NCBI RefSeq assembly: GCF_002270415.1
Contig: NZ_NNRI01000012.1
Coordinates: forward strand, 186,001-250,000
DNA from: Mesorhizobium sophorae
GTDB lineage: Bacteria > Pseudomonadota > Alphaproteobacteria > Rhizobiales > Rhizobiaceae
Reading direction: 5' to 3'
Length of the DNA stretch: 64,000 nt
The notes under the pieces are model-generated. The model saw only the letters and a program-made list of their open reading frames with translations, was not told the origin of the DNA and did not search any database. The position numbers and the translations under genes are program-made. Below, one piece after another: positions 60,714 to 64,000 of the stretch. How positions within the stretch are numbered: the first letter of the stretch is position 1; each line of letters starts with the position of its first letter.

Positions 60714-60980
60714 CTACTTGGCTGCCGCTTTTTTTGGCGTGCTGGTCTTTGTGGCAGGCTTCGCCACCTTGGGGGCGGCTTTTGCCTTGGGAGCGGCTTT
60801 TGCCTTGCCGGCGCCAGCTGCCTTTTTGGCTGCCGACTTCCCCCCGGCATCCTCCTGGTCGATGTCGGCTACCGCCTGGTGCCAATGGCGATCATGCTGC
60901 CCGGCCGGTTGTCCCTCTTCCAGCCAGATCTGATGCGCGCGGTTGCGAATGCGTTCCTGACGATCGTCTGCCATGATCAT
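60714..60980 (-). CDS. DUF2934 domain protein with Lys/Ala-rich tail
   Basis: 88 residues. The N-terminal part (about 5-40) is DUF2934: RQERIRNRAHQIWLEEGQPAGQHDRHWHQA. The rest is a low-complexity run of Lys, Ala and Pro like a histone H1 tail, which may bind nucleic acid. Function of DUF2934 is unknown. The start at 60980 follows GGGAG with good spacing; a second ATG at 60974 is in frame. Confidence 0.8.
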   Translation of the reverse strand: MIMADDRQERIRNRAHQIWLEEGQPAGQHDRHWHQAVADIDQEDAGGKSAAKKAAGAGKAKAAPKAKAAPKVAKPATKTSTPKKAAAK

Positions 60981-61278
60981 GTTGTCTCCCTTCGGGCCGA
61001 CTTCAGCGCGGCGCCGACACGCAACTATAGCAAGCAAAGCATCGCATTGCAGCCATCCGATCTCGCCGGCCGGTCCGCCTCATCGGCGCCGGCCTGACAC
61101 AGAAGCGCACAGCTGCTCCGGCCCTTCGCATCGCTGCGGGCGATCATTGCTCGGAATTGGCTTTCTGTCCGCTTCGCGGACCATCCCTCGCCCCTTTGGC
61201 CTCACCCCTTGGCAATGGGCCGGGCGGCTTGTATAGAGCCCGCCACTCTCAATTCCATTCTCATCACAAGGACGACCC

Positions 61279-61701
61279 ATGGCGCTCGAACGCACCTTTT
61301 CCATGATCAAGCCGGACGCTACCCGGCGCAACCTCACCGGCGCCATCACCAGGATGCTGGAAGAGGCCGGCTTGCGCGTCATCGCCTCGCGCCGGGTCTG
61401 GATGAGCCGTCGTGAGGCGGAAGGCTTTTATGCCGTCCACAAGGACCGTCCGTTCTTCGGCGAGCTGGTGGAGTTCATGTCGTCGGCACCGACCATCGTG
61501 CAGGTGCTGGAAGGCGAGAACGCCATTGCCAGGAACCGCGAAGTGATGGGCGCCACCAACCCGGCCAATGCCGCCGAAGGCACCATCCGCAAGGTGCATG
61601 CGCTGTCGATCGGCGAGAACTCGGTGCACGGCTCCGATGCGCCGGAGACGGCAGCAGAAGAGATCAAGTACTGGTTCTCGGACACCGAGATCGTCGGCTG
61701 A
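61279..61701 (+). CDS. ndk: Nucleoside diphosphate kinase
   Basis: 140 residues, full length. It transfers phosphate from ATP to other NDPs through the phospho-histidine in NSVHGSDAPE (His117). TFSMIKPDATRRN, the Lys of KP binding ATP, and RPFFGELVEFM are canonical. The start follows AAGGACGACCC. A strong terminator is found 28 bases after the stop. Confidence 0.96.
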   Translation: MALERTFSMIKPDATRRNLTGAITRMLEEAGLRVIASRRVWMSRREAEGFYAVHKDRPFFGELVEFMSSAPTIVQVLEGENAIARNREVMGATNPANAAEGTIRKVHALSIGENSVHGSDAPETAAEEIKYWFSDTEIVG

Positions 61702-61728
61702 CACGACAGTCCAGACCTTGGACCCTGT

Positions 61729-61757
61729 AAAAAGGCCGGCGTCTCGCCGGCCTTTTT
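61729..61757 (+). terminator. Rho-independent terminator of ndk
   Basis: AAAAAGGCCGGC (61729-61740) pairs perfectly with GCCGGCCTTTTT (61746-61757) over a GTCTC loop. Flanking A and T runs make it functional in both directions, so it may also end the convergent YbaY-META transcript. Confidence 0.92.
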
Positions 61758-61809
61758 CATTGGTGCAACGATCGGCTCTCGCCGCGCCGGGGTGACGCCG
61801 GACCGGGCA

Positions 61810-62574
61810 TCAGCTTGCGGCGCTGAAGCGCAGGATCTCACGGCCATCCTTGTCCGATATGACGAGCTTGCCGTCGCCGACGCTGTATGACGCCGCCTTG
61901 GTCAATGCATCGAACAGCGCCTTTTCCTCAGCCATCACCTCGGGCGCGCAGGCCTTGTAGGTCGAGCCGATGTCGCTGATCGCGATCGCCTGGCCTTCGA
62001 CCTTGGCGGTGGCGAAATAGGTGTTGCAGGGACCGCTGCCGCCCGCCTTACCAGCCTCGCTGATCCTGAACGTGGCTTGCGGCGCGGCGATGGCGCCAAT
62101 GCCGTCGACATAGTCGACCAGCCAGATCTGACCAATGACAGAAGCCGTCTGCTCGGCGCTCGGCGTGACCATCTTCAGCATGATGGTCTGCGGCACGTCG
62201 GTCAGCGGATCGACCTGATGGCGCATATCGGAGATGAACAGGAGCTTGCCGTCGACGGTAATGCGGGCTTGCAAGGCGTAGGTCATCTGCGACCGGATGA
62301 CGGAGGGATCGAATTTGATCTCGAAGCTGATCGGCACCTGGCCGGCCGGCTTCATGTTCTGCTCGCCGATGATCGTGGCCGGCGCGTCGGCCAGCGAGAC
62401 ATCGGCAAGCTGCACGGAGAGCACGGCACTGGGCGGCAAGGCTATGCGCTCGCGATAGATCACCTCGCCCCGCACGGCATTTTCGGCGGCAGCAGACAGT
62501 TCCGGCACGGCCAATATGCCGACGACCAGAGGCACGAAACCGAAGACGAAGAACTCCGCGATCCTGTCCAGCAT
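61810..62574 (-). CDS. YbaY-META two-domain envelope protein
   Basis: 254 residues. After an N-terminal hydrophobic segment (to about residue 30), a YbaY-type beta domain (about 34-135; VIYRERIALPPSAVLSVQLADVSLADAP) is followed by a META/HslJ domain (about 160-250; GGSGPCNTYFATAKVEGQAIAISDIGSTYKACAPEVMAEEKALFDAL). Both domains are known from heat-shock or novobiocin-linked outer-membrane proteins. The start at 62574 has GAGGGAG six bases before it. Function unknown; a structural or chaperone-like envelope role is likely. Confidence 0.8.
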   Translation of the reverse strand: MLDRIAEFFVFGFVPLVVGILAVPELSAAAENAVRGEVIYRERIALPPSAVLSVQLADVSLADAPATIIGEQNMKPAGQVPISFEIKFDPSVIRSQMTYALQARITVDGKLLFISDMRHQVDPLTDVPQTIMLKMVTPSAEQTASVIGQIWLVDYVDGIGAIAAPQATFRISEAGKAGGSGPCNTYFATAKVEGQAIAISDIGSTYKACAPEVMAEEKALFDALTKAASYSVGDGKLVISDKDGREILRFSAAS

Positions 62575-62669
62575 GACCATCTCCCTCGCCTGGGCTGCCA
62601 ATGCCCAAGCTGACCAACCGCGGTCAATTGGCCAAAGGATTGCGGTCAATGCATGGCTGCGACAGGATT

Positions 62670-63146
62670 TTATTCGGACGGTTTCCAGCGCTGTGCGGCC
62701 TTGGTGTCGGCTTCCTTGGCGTCGACCCAGCCGCCCTCGGAGCCGTCAGCGCGATGCTCCTTCTTCCAGAACGGCGCGCGCGATTTCAGGTAGTCCATGA
62801 GAAAGTTCGCCGCCTCGAACGCCGCCTGGCGATGCGCCGATGCCGCCACCACCAGCACGATGTTGTCGCCGGGCGCGATCTTGCCGTGGCGGTGGATGGC
62901 CGTGAGGCCTTGCAGCGGCCAGCGCTGGACCGCTTCAACGGCGATGCGGCTGATCTCGGCTTCCGCCATGCCGGGATAATGCTCGAGTTCGAGTGCTGCG
63001 AGCGCGCCCTGCTCGTCGCGGCAAAGGCCGGAGAAGGTCACCACGGCGCCGATATCGGCGCGGCCTTGCGTCAACCTGGCGATCTCTGCAGCGACGTCGA
63101 AATCTTCGCGCTGGATCCGCACCGTCGGCACCACGGCGGCCGACAT
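62670..63146 (-). CDS. moaE: Molybdopterin synthase catalytic subunit
   Basis: 158-residue large subunit of molybdopterin synthase, which inserts sulfur into cyclic pyranopterin. Family motifs: GAVVTFSGLCRDEQG, LELEHYPGMAEAEISRI, HRHGKIAPGDNIVLVVAASAHRQAAFEAANFLMDYLKSRAPFWKKE. Two bases separate it from moaD. The C-terminus extends beyond the usual (WVDAKEADTKAAQRWKP). Confidence 0.93.
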   Translation of the reverse strand: MSAAVVPTVRIQREDFDVAAEIARLTQGRADIGAVVTFSGLCRDEQGALAALELEHYPGMAEAEISRIAVEAVQRWPLQGLTAIHRHGKIAPGDNIVLVVAASAHRQAAFEAANFLMDYLKSRAPFWKKEHRADGSEGGWVDAKEADTKAAQRWKPSE

Positions 63147-63148
63147 GG

Positions 63149-63406
63149 TCAGCCCCCGGTCATCGGCGGGAACAGCGCAATCTCGCGAGCCCCTGATATC
63201 TTCTCGCGGTGCTCGACATGTTCCTGATTGATGGCGACGCGGATCACGTCGGGATATTGCAGCGCGTGCTCGTAGCCCTCGCCACGCGATTTCAGCCAGC
63301 GCAGGAGGTCGGCGACCGTCTCGATGCCGGCAGGCAAGTCGACGTCTTCCTCGGGCAGGCCGATCCGCTCGCGCACCCAGGCAAAATAGATGAGCCGGGT
63401 CGTCAT
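63149..63406 (-). CDS. moaD: Molybdopterin synthase sulfur carrier subunit
   Basis: 85-residue ubiquitin-like protein ending in the essential Gly-Gly (ALFPPMTGG), which is thiocarboxylated and donates sulfur to MoaE. The start YFAWVRERIGLPEEDV is typical. It lies between pgsA and moaE with gaps of 1 and 2 bases, clearly one operon. It serves molybdoenzymes, of which one is encoded at 51494-53602. Confidence 0.92.
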   Translation of the reverse strand: MTTRLIYFAWVRERIGLPEEDVDLPAGIETVADLLRWLKSRGEGYEHALQYPDVIRVAINQEHVEHREKISGAREIALFPPMTGG

Positions 63407-63407
63407 C

Positions 63408-64000
63408 TCACTCGTCCATGATGTGCTTGAGGCCGGCGCGGAAATAGTCGTAGCCGGTGTAGAGCGTGACCAGCGCCGCGATCCACAACAGCACCAGGCC
63501 GGTCTGGGTGGTCAGCGGGAAGATCTTGTCGCCGGCCGGCCCAGCCAGCAGGAAGGCGATGGCGACCATCTGGATCGCGGTCTTCCATTTTGCCAGTTGC
63601 GTCACCGGCACCGAGACCTTGAGCGCCGCCAGATATTCGCGCAGGCCCGAGACGAGGATTTCGCGGCACAGAATGATGATCGCCGCCCACAGCGACCAGC
63701 CGGCGATGCCGGCATGGCGATCGGTATCAGCCGCCAGCAGCAGCAGGCAGGTGGCGACCAGCAGTTTGTCGGCGATCGGGTCGAGCATCTTGCCGATGTT
63801 GGAGGTCTGCTGCCAGGCGCGCGCCAGATAGCCGTCCAGGTAATCCGTGACGCTTGCGAGCAGGAAGATAATCAGCGCCGACCAGCGGGCGAACTCGCTC
63901 GACTTCAGATGTCCCTCGAGAAAAAAGCACAGCACCACCAGCGGCACCGCGACGATGCGGGCGTAGGTGAGCATGTTGGGCAGGTTGAACGCGCGCTTGG
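63408..64000 (-). CDS. pgsA: CDP-diacylglycerol-glycerol-3-phosphate 3-phosphatidyltransferase, N-terminus cut by window edge
   Basis: At least 197 residues of PgsA, which makes phosphatidylglycerolphosphate, first step to phosphatidylglycerol and cardiolipin. The CDP-alcohol motif is DYLDGYLARAWQQTSNIGKMLDPIADKLL. In frame before Met 63974 the sequence reads KRAFNLPN, which is the common start of PgsA, so the true start lies beyond base 64000. It precedes moaD by one base. Confidence 0.92.
   Translation of the reverse strand, partial: KRAFNLPNMLTYARIVAVPLVVLCFFLEGHLKSSEFARWSALIIFLLASVTDYLDGYLARAWQQTSNIGKMLDPIADKLLVATCLLLLAADTDRHAGIAGWSLWAAIIILCREILVSGLREYLAALKVSVPVTQLAKWKTAIQMVAIAFLLAGPAGDKIFPLTTQTGLVLLWIAALVTLYTGYDYFRAGLKHIMDE

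Overview
The window is about 64 kb of GC-rich chromosome from an alphaproteobacterium of the order Rhizobiales, most likely Mesorhizobium or a close relative. The evidence is the gene set: a DUF680 small-protein family in three tandem copies, an aapJQMP general amino acid transporter, a divergent choX/betI pair, a MucR-type regulator that has lost zinc ligands, accessory complex I subunits, and a roughly 103-bp intergenic repeat of the kind common in rhizobial chromosomes. Most of the window is housekeeping and transport. I see no prophage, CRISPR array, transposase or symbiosis gene.

Layout. 1-9 kb: choX (cut by the window edge) divergent from betI over a palindromic operator; a frameshifted SDR gene; fumC; two tandem DoxX genes separated by a strong terminator; the ppk-ppx polyphosphate operon. 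9-17.6 kb: a zf-CHCC (NDUFS6-like) protein, an FAD monooxygenase, a DUF2459 protein, the aapJQMP operon with a hairpin after aapJ, and a DUF1326/DUF2182 metal-related pair. 17.8-27.4 kb: metC, an HPP/CBS membrane protein, an ECF sigma factor with a DUF4142-cupredoxin unit that shares its promoter motif, an enoyl-CoA hydratase divergent from a TetR regulator, an anion permease, a glycosyltransferase, a GGDEF enzyme. 27.6-36.4 kb: tRNA-Arg, an NDUFS4-like subunit, tRNA-Pro, a HEPN-like orphan, hdaA, an AI-2E exporter and CDP-alcohol transferase, a methyltransferase, purM-purN, a SixA-like phosphatase and three DUF680 genes. 36.9-45 kb: a two-component system convergent with a NitT/TauT-type ABC operon (again with a hairpin after the binding-protein gene), dapB and a UvrD-type helicase. 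45-50 kb: a nitrogen-scavenging operon (diaminopropionate ammonia-lyase, carbamoyl amidohydrolase, M20 hydrolase, ureohydrolase) divergent from an Lrp regulator. 50-64 kb: an FMO-like enzyme, a molybdopterin oxidoreductase, an ABC-F ATPase, mucR, an EamA exporter with a candidate 2OG-Fe(II) oxygenase and LysR regulator, DinB, GST, DUF2934, ndk, a YbaY-META protein and pgsA-moaD-moaE (pgsA cut by the edge).

The observations I rate most worth following are the duplicated GGGAAC-N16-CATCCAAT promoter motif linking the ECF sigma gene to the DUF4142-cupredoxin unit; the uncharacterised 2OG-oxygenase/exporter/LysR locus; the Met-rich DUF2182 plus Cys-rich DUF1326 pair; and the diaminopropionate-centred catabolic operon. 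All function calls come from reading motifs and known family architecture; no database search was run.
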